Shown here: one piece after another, positions 8,027 through 16,335 of the stretch
Position numbering within the stretch: position 1 is the stretch's first letter
Layout: each line of letters opens with the position of its first letter
From: an uncultured Selenomonadales bacterium
GTDB taxonomy: Bacteria > Bacillota > Negativicutes > Selenomonadales > Selenomonadaceae
DNA: 33,256 nucleotides
NCBI GenBank assembly: GCA_900321035.1
Contig: ONUH01000011.1
Coordinates: 79,050 to 112,305 of the forward strand
Direction of reading: 5' to 3'
The notes under the pieces: generated by a model
What the model was told of the DNA's origin: nothing
Database searches by the model: none
The model's input: the letters and a program-made list of their open reading frames with translations, nothing else
Translations under genes and position numbers: made by a program

Positions 8027-9118
8027 ATGAATCGAAACATGACGATAGGCGCCGCTCTTTTGCTTTCGGCGGTAATCTTCTCAGGCTGCGGCAAGGAAGC
8101 GGCGCCGGAACCGAAGCTGCCGCTGGTGCGCACGCAGACGGTGTCCGTCGGGAGCGCGGCGCAGTCGGCGGAATACTCGGGCAGCGTGCATGGACGATAT
8201 GAAAAGAATATGGCGTTCCAGGTCGGCGGGCAGATCATCGAGCGCAGCGTGCAGCTCGGCGACCGGGTGTCGGCGGGTTCGGTGATGATGCGCATCGACC
8301 CGAAGGACGTGGCGCAAAAGACGGCCGCGGCGGATGCGCAGGCGGAGGCGGCCGGCGCGCAGTTAGCGCTGGCGGAAACAAATCTCGCGCGCTATCGCCA
8401 GCTTTACGCGGAAGCGGCCATTGCGGCGGCGGTGCTCGACCAGTACCAGACAGCCTACGACGCGGCTCTCGCCGCTTATCAAACCGCCGAGGCACAGGCG
8501 ACGCAGGCGCACAACGCGCTCTCCTATACGGAGCTTGTCGCCGACGCCGACGGCGTGGTCTCCAGCCTGACGGCAGAAGCCGGGCAGGTAGTCGCCGCCG
8601 GGCAGACGGTGCTGACCTTCGTGGAATCCGGCGAACTGGAAGTCGAGATTCACGTGCCGGAAAATCGGTTGGCCGATATCGCCGTCGGCAAGAACGTCGA
8701 GGTTTCCTTCTGGGCCATGGAAGCGGCCAAGACCCGGGGCGTCGTGCGCGAAATCGCGCCGATGGCGGATCGCGCGACCCGAACCTACAAAGTGCGCGTC
8801 TCGATTCCGACGCCGCCCGCAGGCATGGCGCTAGGCATGACGGCCAGCGTCCGCGTGTCGGGCGCGAAGCCGGACAACAAGACAAAAACGACAACGACTC
8901 TGCCGCTTTCTGCGATTTACCAGACGGGGGAAAAGCCCTGCGTGTGGCTCGTCAAGGACGGAAAGGTAACGCTGCGCGAGGTTTCCGTCGAATCCTTCGG
9001 CTCGAACGAAGCGATCGTCCGCGGATTGGAGAGCGGCGACGTAGTGGTGACGGCCGGCGTCCATAAACTCCACGAAGGCGAGGAAGTGCGCCTCGGCGCG
9101 GAGGCCGGGAAGCCATGA
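8027..9118 (+). CDS. RND efflux periplasmic adaptor lipoprotein
   Basis: This is a membrane fusion protein (HlyD/AcrA type) that joins an RND pump to an outer-membrane channel. The lipobox IFSGC puts the acylated cysteine at residue 21. The domains run in the usual order: barrel-sandwich half (YSGSVHGRYEKNMAFQVGGQ), an Ala-rich helical hairpin (about 95-165), the second lipoyl half (ADADGVVSSLTAEAGQVVAA), a beta-barrel (about 200-270), and the membrane-proximal part (LESGDVVVTAGVHKLHEGEE). An in-frame ATG at 8015 is less likely because GGAGGA (8017-8022) fits the ATG at 8027. The stop overlaps the start of the permease (ATGA). No TolC-like channel gene is nearby, so the pump probably uses one encoded elsewhere. 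Confidence 0.93.
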   Translation: MNRNMTIGAALLLSAVIFSGCGKEAAPEPKLPLVRTQTVSVGSAAQSAEYSGSVHGRYEKNMAFQVGGQIIERSVQLGDRVSAGSVMMRIDPKDVAQKTAAADAQAEAAGAQLALAETNLARYRQLYAEAAIAAAVLDQYQTAYDAALAAYQTAEAQATQAHNALSYTELVADADGVVSSLTAEAGQVVAAGQTVLTFVESGELEVEIHVPENRLADIAVGKNVEVSFWAMEAAKTRGVVREIAPMADRATRTYKVRVSIPTPPAGMALGMTASVRVSGAKPDNKTKTTTTLPLSAIYQTGEKPCVWLVKDGKVTLREVSVESFGSNEAIVRGLESGDVVVTAGVHKLHEGEEVRLGAEAGKP

Positions 9119-12100
9119 AGAATATTACCGAGCTTTCGCTGAAAAACCGCGACCTCGTCTGGTATTTCGTCATCGTCACGTTCATCGCGGGCATTTTTTC
9201 GTACTACCGACTGGGCCGCATGGAGGACCCGGCCTTCACCATCCGCATGATGGTCGTGTCGGCGGCGTGGCCCGGCGCGACGGCGGCGGAAATGGAGCAG
9301 CAGGTCACGGACAAGCTGGAAAGCAAGTTCCGCGACATTCCGGGCGTCGACTACATCAAGAGCTATTCCCGGCCCGGACAGACCGTCATCTATATCAATC
9401 TGCGCGACGACGTGCCGAAGGAGGATATTCGCCCGACCTGGCGCGACCTTCGGAATTTCGGCGAAGACGTGAAAAAGGATCTGCCCTCCGGCGTCTACGG
9501 CCCGTATTACAACGACCGGTTCGACGACGTGTACGGCTCGATTTACGCGGTCACCGGCGACGGATACACCTATGAGGAAATGCGGCAGGCCGCGGAAAAA
9601 CTGCGCCGTCGCGCCGCCATGGTGGAAAATGTGCAGAAAGTTTCGCTGATCGGCGTGCAGACGGAAAAAGTCTACGTCGAAGCGGAAAACGCGAAGCTCG
9701 CCGAGCTGGGCATTTCGCCGCAGGCCCTTTCCGCCGCCGTAGCGGCGCAGAACGACAAAGCGCCCAGCGGCATGATCGAGACGGCGTCGGACAATATTTT
9801 CGTGCGCGTGACGGGTCAGTTCGACGACGTGGAGGCCATCCGCGAAACGCCGATCGCTGCGGGAGAACGCGTGCTGCGTCTCGGCGATATCGCGAAAGTG
9901 GAACGCCGTCCCATCGATCCGCCGGAGACGCAAATGTATTTCAACGGCGAGCCGGCCGTCGGCGTCGCCATTTCCATGCAGCCGGGGGGCAATATCCTGC
10001 AGCTCGGCGAAAATCTGACGAAGCTCGTCGCGGAGGAGCAGCGGGAGCTGCCCGTGGGCTTCGAGATTCACCGCGTCTCCGACCAGCCCGCCGTAGTCAA
10101 GGATTCCATCGACGAATTTGTGGGCTCCCTTCGCGAGGCGGTCATCATCGTGCTGATCGCCAGCTTCATGAGCCTCGGCCTCCGGACGGGCATGGTGGTC
10201 GCCCTCTGCATTCCTCTGGTGCTGGCCGGGACGTTCTGCTTCATGTATATCCTGGGCATCGACCTGCACAAGGTCTCCCTCGGCGCGCTGATCATCTCGC
10301 TGGGGCTTCTCGTGGACGACGCGATCATCGCCATCGAGATGATGAGCGTGAAGCTGGAGCAGGGCTGGGACCGCATGAAAGCGGCCTGTTACGCCTGCGA
10401 GTCGGCGGCAAAACCGATGCTGACCGGCACGCTGATTACCTGCGCGGGCTTCATTCCCGTGGCCTTTTCCAAGGGCATGGCGTCGGAATTCTGCGAGGCG
10501 CTGTTCCCGGTTATCGCCATCGCGCTGCTGCTTTCATGGGTGGCCGCCGTGACGGTGACGCCGATATTCGGCTATTATCTGATACGCGTGAAGGGCGAGG
10601 GCGAGGAAAAATCCCCCGAGGAAATGTATCAGGGGCGCTTTTATCAGATCTTCCGCAATATCCTAACCTGGTTCTTGCGACATCGGGCAATCGTGCTGCT
10701 GGCGACGGCGGGGATTTTCGCCGTCGCGATCTGGCTGATGAACTTTGTCCGACAGGAATTCTTCCCGCCGTCAATGCGCCCCGAGATCATCGTCGAAATG
10801 CGCCTGCCCGAAGGCTCGTCGAAAAAGGCGACGGCGGTCGAGGCCGCGCGGTTCGCCGCGATCCTCGACGGCGAAAAGGACAATATGGAAAGTTACGCCT
10901 ACTACGTGGGCGAAGGCGCGCCGCGTTTCGTGCTGACTACGAACCCGGTGCTTCCGGCGGACAATTACGCGCAGTTCGTCATCGTCGCGAAGGACGTGGA
11001 CAGCCGCAAGACCATCGAGAAAACCGTCCGCGCCGCGCTGGACGGGGAATTCCCCAACGTCCGCGGCAACATCAAGTTCATCCAGACCGGCCCGCCAGCG
11101 GATTATCCGGTCATGATGCGCGTCTCCGGCTATGACAAGGACAAAGTCCGCGAGATTGCCAACGGCGTTGCCGATATCATGCGGGAAGACCCGAACTATA
11201 CCGAAATCAATTTCGACTGGAACGAAAAAGCAAAAGCGGTGCGCCTGACGCTGAACCAGGAGAAACTGAAAAGCCTCGGCGCGTCCAGCGCGGCCGTCGC
11301 CCAGACTCTTTACACTGAGCTGACCGGCGCGCGTATCGCGCAGTATTATCGCGACGACCGCACCATCGACATCGAGCTTCGCATCGCGGAAAAAGACCGC
11401 AGGGATCTCTCGTCCCTCGGCGACCTGCCCGTGTATCTTGCCACGGGAACCGTGCCGCTGTCGCAGGTGGCGGAGATTTCCTTCACCGCCGAGGACGGAC
11501 TGATCTGGCGGCGCGACCTGATGCCGACGATTACGGTACAGGCGAACAACCAAAAAGGAACGGCGGACGACGCCGCGAAAAAGGTTTACGACAAAACGGC
11601 GGAGCTGCGGAAAAACCTGCCCTTCGGCTACTCGATTACGGCCGGCGGCTCCATGGAGGACAGCGCGAAGTCGATGAAATATTTGCTCGTGCCCGTTCCC
11701 GCGATGGTATTCTTGATCATGACGCTGCTGATGCTCCAGCTTCGGAGCGGAAAGCGCGTCGTCATGACGCTTCTGACTGCGCCTCTGGGCATCATCGGCG
11801 TCGTCATCGGCATGCTCGTTTTCGATCAGGCGATGGGATTCGTCGCCGACCTCGGCGTGCTGGCCCTCGTGGGCATGATTATCCGAAACTCGGTCATCCT
11901 GATCGAGCAGATCAAGGACCATCTGGCAGAAGGCGAGACGCTTTGGGACGCGATCATCGACTCAGCCGTGCTGCGTTTCCGCCCGATCATGCTGACGGCG
12001 GGCACCGACATCCTCGGCATGATCCCGCTGATGACCAGCCCCTTCTGGGCGCCGATGGCCGTGGCGATCGCCGTGGGACTGATTATCGCCACGTTCCTGA

Positions 12101-12162
12101 CGCTCCTGGTGCTGCCGGTCATGTACGCCGTCGCTTATCGCGCCGATATAACGGACGCTTAG
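9115..12162 (+). CDS. RND efflux pump permease
   Basis: At 1015 residues this is a full-length AcrB-type (HAE1-like) resistance-nodulation-division transporter, a proton-driven inner-membrane pump. The layout is TM1 (about 12-30), a periplasmic half, TM2-6 from about residue 340, a second periplasmic half after TM7 (near residue 530), and TM8-12 at the end. The proton-relay Asp pair is in TM4: LGLLVDDAIIAIE, D401-D402. GMIIRNSVILIEQIKDH matches the TM10 region. It is translationally coupled to the adaptor. The branch with this N-terminus (LSLKNRDLVWYFVIV; GRMEDPAFTIRMMVVSAAWPG) is usually annotated only as an efflux RND permease; the substrate is unknown. Confidence 0.95.
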   Translation: MKNITELSLKNRDLVWYFVIVTFIAGIFSYYRLGRMEDPAFTIRMMVVSAAWPGATAAEMEQQVTDKLESKFRDIPGVDYIKSYSRPGQTVIYINLRDDVPKEDIRPTWRDLRNFGEDVKKDLPSGVYGPYYNDRFDDVYGSIYAVTGDGYTYEEMRQAAEKLRRRAAMVENVQKVSLIGVQTEKVYVEAENAKLAELGISPQALSAAVAAQNDKAPSGMIETASDNIFVRVTGQFDDVEAIRETPIAAGERVLRLGDIAKVERRPIDPPETQMYFNGEPAVGVAISMQPGGNILQLGENLTKLVAEEQRELPVGFEIHRVSDQPAVVKDSIDEFVGSLREAVIIVLIASFMSLGLRTGMVVALCIPLVLAGTFCFMYILGIDLHKVSLGALIISLGLLVDDAIIAIEMMSVKLEQGWDRMKAACYACESAAKPMLTGTLITCAGFIPVAFSKGMASEFCEALFPVIAIALLLSWVAAVTVTPIFGYYLIRVKGEGEEKSPEEMYQGRFYQIFRNILTWFLRHRAIVLLATAGIFAVAIWLMNFVRQEFFPPSMRPEIIVEMRLPEGSSKKATAVEAARFAAILDGEKDNMESYAYYVGEGAPRFVLTTNPVLPADNYAQFVIVAKDVDSRKTIEKTVRAALDGEFPNVRGNIKFIQTGPPADYPVMMRVSGYDKDKVREIANGVADIMREDPNYTEINFDWNEKAKAVRLTLNQEKLKSLGASSAAVAQTLYTELTGARIAQYYRDDRTIDIELRIAEKDRRDLSSLGDLPVYLATGTVPLSQVAEISFTAEDGLIWRRDLMPTITVQANNQKGTADDAAKKVYDKTAELRKNLPFGYSITAGGSMEDSAKSMKYLLVPVPAMVFLIMTLLMLQLRSGKRVVMTLLTAPLGIIGVVIGMLVFDQAMGFVADLGVLALVGMIIRNSVILIEQIKDHLAEGETLWDAIIDSAVLRFRPIMLTAGTDILGMIPLMTSPFWAPMAVAIAVGLIIATFLTLLVLPVMYAVAYRADITDA

Positions 12163-12185
12163 GAGCGCAGCGAGTTAGCGTCCGT
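12151..12185 (+). other. Hairpin at the end of the RND gene
   Basis: ACGGACGCT (12151-12159) pairs with AGCGTCCGT (12177-12185) around the stop codon. No U run follows, so it is not a normal intrinsic terminator. It could slow decay of the efflux mRNA or separate it from the GGDEF gene 74 bp downstream. Confidence 0.4.
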
Positions 12186-12258
12186 ATATGCAAGGGATTT
12201 GCGGAGCAAGTCATCGTAGGAAGCGTAAAATTTCTAAAACTCTTTTAGGGAGCTTACA

Positions 12259-13494
12259 ATGCCTAAGAAAAAACGACTCCTGGTCATTCTGCCCGAGCTT
12301 CCGGCCGCCGCCCGGTTCCTGGAATTGCTGACGCCGGAATACGAACTTCTCCGCGCCGCCAACGAGGAGGAAGGGCTGCAGATATTGAAGCAGCAGCGGA
12401 AAACGATTTCCGCCGTTCTCCTCGATTTGGACATGGCGAAACAGACCGGCTTCTCCTTCTTCCACACGGTCAGCCAAAACGTCCTGTACGCCGCCATCCC
12501 GGTCATCGGCACGCTGCCCCGGACGCCCGCTGAAGAAGATCTTGCCTGCCTCGACGTGGGCGCAGCCGACATCTTCACGCCGACCGGCAGCGCGAAGCTC
12601 TTGCTCCGGCGCCTTTCCAACGTAATCCGCGCGAAGGACTCGGCGACGTTCTACGAAATCGAGCGCATGCTCCGGGCGCTGCCCTCCAACATCTATCTGA
12701 AGGACGCGGAGGGCAAATACATTTTTGCCACCCACTACTGGCATCATTTGGACATGAAAGGCGACCCCAACTGGACGATTCGCGGCAAGACCGACCCCGA
12801 AATCCGAAAGGACAAGGAGAACGCGATCAAGGCCTATGAAAGCGACAAAATCATCCTCGCCACCGGCGAAGGGACGCGCTACACCATCAAGATCGACACC
12901 GACAACCAGCTGGAATTCCTGGAACTGATCAAAGAGCCAGTGCGAGACGACGACGGCAACATCACGGGCATCGTCGGATTGATCAACAACGTGACGGAAC
13001 AGCAGCTCCTGAAGTTCGAGCTGGAACGCCGCTCGAAGACGGACGCGCTGACCGGGCTGTTCAATCGCCGCTACTATCGGGAATACTTCCCGACCGTCTG
13101 CAAGCCGGAGAATTTTCCGATTGCCTTGATTTCGGCGGACTGCAACGGGCTGAAAAAAATCAACGACACTTACGGCCATCTAGTCGGCGACGAATATCTC
13201 CGCATGTCGGCCGTACTGCTTCGCATGGTGCTGCCGGAATCGGCTTCGATTTTCCGTATGGGCGGCGACGAATTTTTCATCGTCCTGCCGAATACAGATG
13301 AAATCGCGGTACAACGGTTCATCGATGAAATGAAGCAAAAATCGTCCCTGTTCCAAATCCGGGAGCAGAAGCTCAGCATCGCTTTCGGCTTCTCGATCCT
13401 CCGCTCGGAAACGGACGACGTAAAAGCCTGCATCGACGCGGCAGACCAGAATATGTACGAAAACAAGAACAAAGAAAAACAGGCCCGCAAATAA
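12259..13494 (+). CDS. REC-PAS-GGDEF protein, likely diguanylate cyclase
   Basis: The protein has 411 residues. Residues 6-122 fold like a receiver domain with the acceptor region VLLDLDMAK (D56/D58), but the conserved Lys is missing (IFTPTG replaces the usual KP motif), so phosphorylation is uncertain. A PAS domain spans about 130-255 (LPSNIYLKDAEGKYIFAT; VRDDDGNITGIVGLINNVTE). The GGDEF domain (258-405) has DALTGLFNRR and an intact active site FRMGGDEFF (335-339), so it should make c-di-GMP. There is no RxxD inhibitory site five residues upstream. No signal peptide or membrane segment is seen; it is cytoplasmic. A terminator overlaps its stop. The window has no PilZ or EAL partner. Confidence 0.9.
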   Translation: MPKKKRLLVILPELPAAARFLELLTPEYELLRAANEEEGLQILKQQRKTISAVLLDLDMAKQTGFSFFHTVSQNVLYAAIPVIGTLPRTPAEEDLACLDVGAADIFTPTGSAKLLLRRLSNVIRAKDSATFYEIERMLRALPSNIYLKDAEGKYIFATHYWHHLDMKGDPNWTIRGKTDPEIRKDKENAIKAYESDKIILATGEGTRYTIKIDTDNQLEFLELIKEPVRDDDGNITGIVGLINNVTEQQLLKFELERRSKTDALTGLFNRRYYREYFPTVCKPENFPIALISADCNGLKKINDTYGHLVGDEYLRMSAVLLRMVLPESASIFRMGGDEFFIVLPNTDEIAVQRFIDEMKQKSSLFQIREQKLSIAFGFSILRSETDDVKACIDAADQNMYENKNKEKQARK

Positions 13495-13509
13495 CGCGAG
13501 CCTGTTTTT
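13475..13509. terminator. Bidirectional terminator
   Basis: AAAAACAGGC (13475-13484) pairs with GCCTGTTTTT (13500-13509), with a T run on the plus strand and an A run on the left that serves the minus strand. It lies between the GGDEF gene and the converging DUF6033-like gene, and its left arm covers the end of the GGDEF coding region. Confidence 0.85.
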
Positions 13510-13515
13510 TGTTGA

Positions 13516-14184
13516 TTACGCTATCGCGTCGAATCGCGAAACGAGGTTCTTCCCCTCGCCCCGGTTCGCCATCTGCCGAAGCAGGCTTTCGGTGATCGTC
13601 CCGACGTCGCGGCCGGAGGCGCGGTAAAGCATTTCCTCTTTCTCTTTCGCTTCCTCCCGTCTCCGTTCCTCGGCGCGTTTTTTCGCACGCCGCTCGGCCA
13701 ACTTCGCTGCCTCGGACTTCTCCTTCTTCCCGCCTTTCTCAGCTTTTTCCCATTCGCCTTTGGCTTTCGGATCGTTGGTGCAGCCGGAAATGACGGTCAT
13801 GTTGCCGTTGGAATCAATCGTGCAGTCGTAATGCGTCATGACCGGATTGCCCGGCAGCGACCGCGTCCTCTGCGCGCCGATAGGGACGAAAGCGCCGACG
13901 GAGTCCAGCGTTTTTTCCAGTTCTTTCTGCTTCTCTGGGTCGCTGGCGCATTTCCGCAGATACGCCGGCGAGACGTTCACCGTGGTCGGCACGTTGGCGA
14001 TTTTCGTCGTGCGCCCGAAATACGAATACTTTTTGGACAGCGCGCTCATGTATTCGTCGACGTCCATCGCTTTCGCGCCCGACGCGCCCGTTCTGTCCTT
14101 CGTTTTTTCGGCTGCCGCCGCTCCGGTCCTGCGCGCTCCCGTTTTCGCCGAACAGGCCGCGCGGTTTTGGATTTCCATGCTCAT
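13516..14184 (-). CDS. DUF6033-like protein, one module
   Basis: The protein has about 222 residues from ATG 14184. GTG 14193 and ATG 14178 are alternatives; GGTGAG at 14189-14194 fits 14184 or 14178. No signal peptide is seen. After an Ala/Lys-rich start comes one copy of a module also found twice in the upstream neighbour: EYMSALSKKYSYF, VNVSPAYLRKCASDPEKQKE, then YDCTIDSNGNMTVISGCT. A long charged coiled coil follows (KKEKSEAAKLAERRAKKRAE), then a short C-terminal segment. The family is probably DUF6033, of unknown function. The stop of the upstream gene is only a few bases away, so they form one transcript. Cysteines (C8, CAS, YDC, GCT) are more numerous than in the neighbour. Confidence 0.7.
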   Translation of the reverse strand: MSMEIQNRAACSAKTGARRTGAAAAEKTKDRTGASGAKAMDVDEYMSALSKKYSYFGRTTKIANVPTTVNVSPAYLRKCASDPEKQKELEKTLDSVGAFVPIGAQRTRSLPGNPVMTHYDCTIDSNGNMTVISGCTNDPKAKGEWEKAEKGGKKEKSEAAKLAERRAKKRAEERRREEAKEKEEMLYRASGRDVGTITESLLRQMANRGEGKNLVSRFDAIA

Positions 14185-14194
14185 GACTCTCACC

Positions 14195-15421
14195 CTAAAT
14201 CAACATATTCACGGCGAACGCAGCTTTCGCGGCAGGGTCGTTCTCCTTGTCGGAAGTGTCGCCCAGCTCGCCCTTGCGCTGCTCGGCCTGCGCAATCATG
14301 TCCTTGACCTTCTGCACCTCGGCCTCGTCGCACATATTCTGCTTCAGCCCCGCCTCGATTTGTTCAAGGTCAACCTGGAGCAGGCGCATGACCGTTTCAA
14401 GGTCGCCCTGGGTCTGCGCCGCCGCGATTTGGCGGGCGCGCTTCTCGCCGTTGAAGCCAACCCGGCCGCCAGAAGTGATCGTCGTCATTTCACCGTCCTC
14501 GTCGATTTTCACTTCCATGCTCCGGAAGCCGATTTTGCCCCGGTTTTCTTCCAGCATCTCATCGGCGACGCGCAGGTTGTCGAGCAGTTTCGCGCGTTTT
14601 TCCTCGTCGCCGAGGCACGCTTTCAAATGCTTCGACGAGATGGACGTCATGCCCTCGCGGACCACGGCGAACTGGTCCTGCAGATACTTCATCAGTTCGT
14701 TGGTGTTGGAAAATCCCTGCGCCTTGACCGCGTCTTTTTGCCCAGCAAGATATGCTTTCGCCAGCGCAGGGTTCCCCTGATTCTGGAAACTGCCGATTTT
14801 TTCGGCGTTCGCCTTCAAAATGCGCGCCGCTTCCTCCTGCTCCGCTTTCAGCGTTTCCGTCAGGCTTTTCGGCTTTTCCGCCTCGCCGATTTTTTCCTTT
14901 TTGGCTCTTTTTTTGCGGGCTTCCTCTCTTTCCTTCATCTCGTCGAGCAGCGACTGCCACCAAGCCTTTTTCGACGAACGATTGACGCGGCCCGACGCCT
15001 CGGGCTTTCTGTCGCCGCCCTCGGACACCCTGATACTCCAAGAGCTGAGGCCGCCGTCTTCGTGAATGATCCAGCCCTGTGCTTTGACCTTGCTTCCGTC
15101 TGCATGGTGCGTCCTCGGCAGGCCTGCGGTTGTCTCTTGCACGTCGTAAAGCAGCGCCTCGTATTCCTCACGCTTCGCCGGGTCCTTTTCCATTTCGCGC
15201 AGGATTTTCGGTGAAATCGCGACGTTACCCATGCCGCTGCCCGAAAACGGCTGCGTGCCGACGGTGAATTTCAGCTTTGGGAACTTCTCCGCGAGGTCGG
15301 CAAGAACGCCGTTCGCGCCCTTTCCCTTCGTCTTTTCCTTGTCCACGCTTTCCGCCGCCGACTTCTGCGCGAAGGCCAGCGCCGCTTCCGTTACATAACT
15401 GTTTCCTACTTTTACCGGCAT
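14195..15421 (-). CDS. DUF6033-like protein, two modules
   Basis: The protein has 408 residues, starting MPVKVGNSYVTEAALAFAQK. This ATG follows AAGGAGGAGATCGAA and is preferred over an in-frame one 30 codons upstream. Module 1 (about 35-145) reads VLADLAEKFPKLKFTVG, AISPKILREMEKDPAKREEY, and IIHEDGGLSSWSIRVSEGG. A charged helix (150-215, EMKEREEARKKRAKKEK) leads to module 2 (about 240-345): LMKYLQDQFAVV, SISSKHLKACLGDEEKRAKL, VKIDEDGEMTTITSGG. The tail is helical. There is no signal peptide. I believe this is the DUF6033 family, common in Selenomonas-like genomes; its role is unknown. It is first in a two-gene unit. Confidence 0.72.
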   Translation of the reverse strand: MPVKVGNSYVTEAALAFAQKSAAESVDKEKTKGKGANGVLADLAEKFPKLKFTVGTQPFSGSGMGNVAISPKILREMEKDPAKREEYEALLYDVQETTAGLPRTHHADGSKVKAQGWIIHEDGGLSSWSIRVSEGGDRKPEASGRVNRSSKKAWWQSLLDEMKEREEARKKRAKKEKIGEAEKPKSLTETLKAEQEEAARILKANAEKIGSFQNQGNPALAKAYLAGQKDAVKAQGFSNTNELMKYLQDQFAVVREGMTSISSKHLKACLGDEEKRAKLLDNLRVADEMLEENRGKIGFRSMEVKIDEDGEMTTITSGGRVGFNGEKRARQIAAAQTQGDLETVMRLLQVDLEQIEAGLKQNMCDEAEVQKVKDMIAQAEQRKGELGDTSDKENDPAAKAAFAVNMLI

Positions 15422-15587
15422 TTCGATCTCCTCCTTGAAAAACACTTTTTCCTTAATCGACCTTCGACTGTCCCTGTCGTACCTCCTTCCTTTGCTTTTT
15501 CCTGCTTTCATGGTATGATAAGTCCACGCAAGCTGCCATGGACAATCGAATCTTTATGAATAAACAAAAATTTTTTGGTAAGGAAAT

Positions 15588-15623
15588 CTGATTTTCTGAT
15601 TTTCCGATTTTCTGATTTTCTGA
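15588..15623. repeat. Octamer tandem repeat
   Basis: CTGATTTT is repeated four times in register (15588-15619, third copy CCGATTTT), ending in a partial CTGAC. It lies in the 229-bp divergent gap upstream of the thioredoxin-fold gene, about 28 bp before its ATG, where length changes could alter promoter or leader spacing. Confidence 0.8.
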
Positions 15624-15650
15624 CTCCATCATTTTTCAAAGGTGATTTTC

Positions 15651-16247
15651 ATGATGACGATCTGTCAAAAAAAGCTATGGATTTTGCCTGTTTTGACGCT
15701 TGTATTGTTGGCCGCCGACGCCCTGCTGCTCGGACGGGACGGCGCGATCCATGTGGACGGTGCAGGTCAGCCGTTTCCCGCTTTTCGGACGGAGACGCTG
15801 GACGGACGCGCCGCGACGGACGAGATTTTCGCCGGAAAGACGACGGCGGTCTGCGTCTGGACCGTGCGCGACGCGAATATGAGCCGCGCCGCGCTGCAAA
15901 AGCTCTCCGAGATTGCGGCGGATTTTCCCCAAACCGCACAATTCGTCGGCCTCGTCGGCGACCTGAAAACCGGGGACGGCGCGGAAAAACGTGCGGCGGC
16001 GCAGGAAATCGCGGCAGGGGCCTTCCCCGCGTTCCCGCAGCTGATGGTGAACGACGACTTCACGCCGTTCCTCTCGAAGCTCCGCAGCGCGCCGACCATC
16101 GTGTTTATCGACGGCGCAGGGCGGCTCGTCGGCCAGCCTGTCGTCGGCGACGAGCCGGAGCTGGTGAAAAAGGAGCTTTCCCGTTTACTGGAAAAGGATT
16201 CCCCGCGCAGCCTTGCGTTGAAGAAGATACAGAAGGCGATTTTCTGA
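15651..16247 (+). CDS. Membrane-anchored thioredoxin-fold (TlpA-like) protein without CxxC
   Basis: The protein has about 198 residues. An N-terminal membrane segment (about 7-28, LWILPVLTLVLLAADALLL) is not followed by an obvious cleavage site. The rest looks like a TlpA/AhpC-type thioredoxin fold: QPFPAFRTETLDGRAATDEI, a central strand TTAVCVWTVRDANMSRAALQ, a helix, and the cis-Pro region SAPTIVFIDGAGRLVGQPVVG. The CxxC pair expected after the central strand is absent (VRDANMSR there), so it should not act as a thiol oxidoreductase; a structural or chaperone role is possible. AAAGGTGA precedes the ATG at 15651 (or 15654). The fold is inferred from pattern. Confidence 0.65.
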   Translation: MMTICQKKLWILPVLTLVLLAADALLLGRDGAIHVDGAGQPFPAFRTETLDGRAATDEIFAGKTTAVCVWTVRDANMSRAALQKLSEIAADFPQTAQFVGLVGDLKTGDGAEKRAAAQEIAAGAFPAFPQLMVNDDFTPFLSKLRSAPTIVFIDGAGRLVGQPVVGDEPELVKKELSRLLEKDSPRSLALKKIQKAIF

Positions 16248-16250
16248 GAC

Positions 16251-16292
16251 TCCCCCCGTCAGCTTCGCTGACACCCCCCTCATGGAGGGGGC
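16251..16292. repeat. Palindromic intergenic repeat
   Basis: GTCAGC/GCTGAC around TTC (16258-16272) is followed by a C-rich/G-rich pair CCCCCTC/GAGGGGG around ATG (about 16275-16291). Similar paired palindromes are widespread in gut Firmicutes. There is no U run, so it is only a weak terminator candidate for the converging genes. Confidence 0.6.
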
Positions 16293-16335
16293 ATGCCGAG
16301 AAACAGGACGGAAGGAGTGCTGTCAATTCTCCACG

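Noticed and set aside
12151..12185. Intrinsic terminator after the RND permease
   Set aside because: The stem is good but no U run follows, so I list it only as a hairpin of unknown role.
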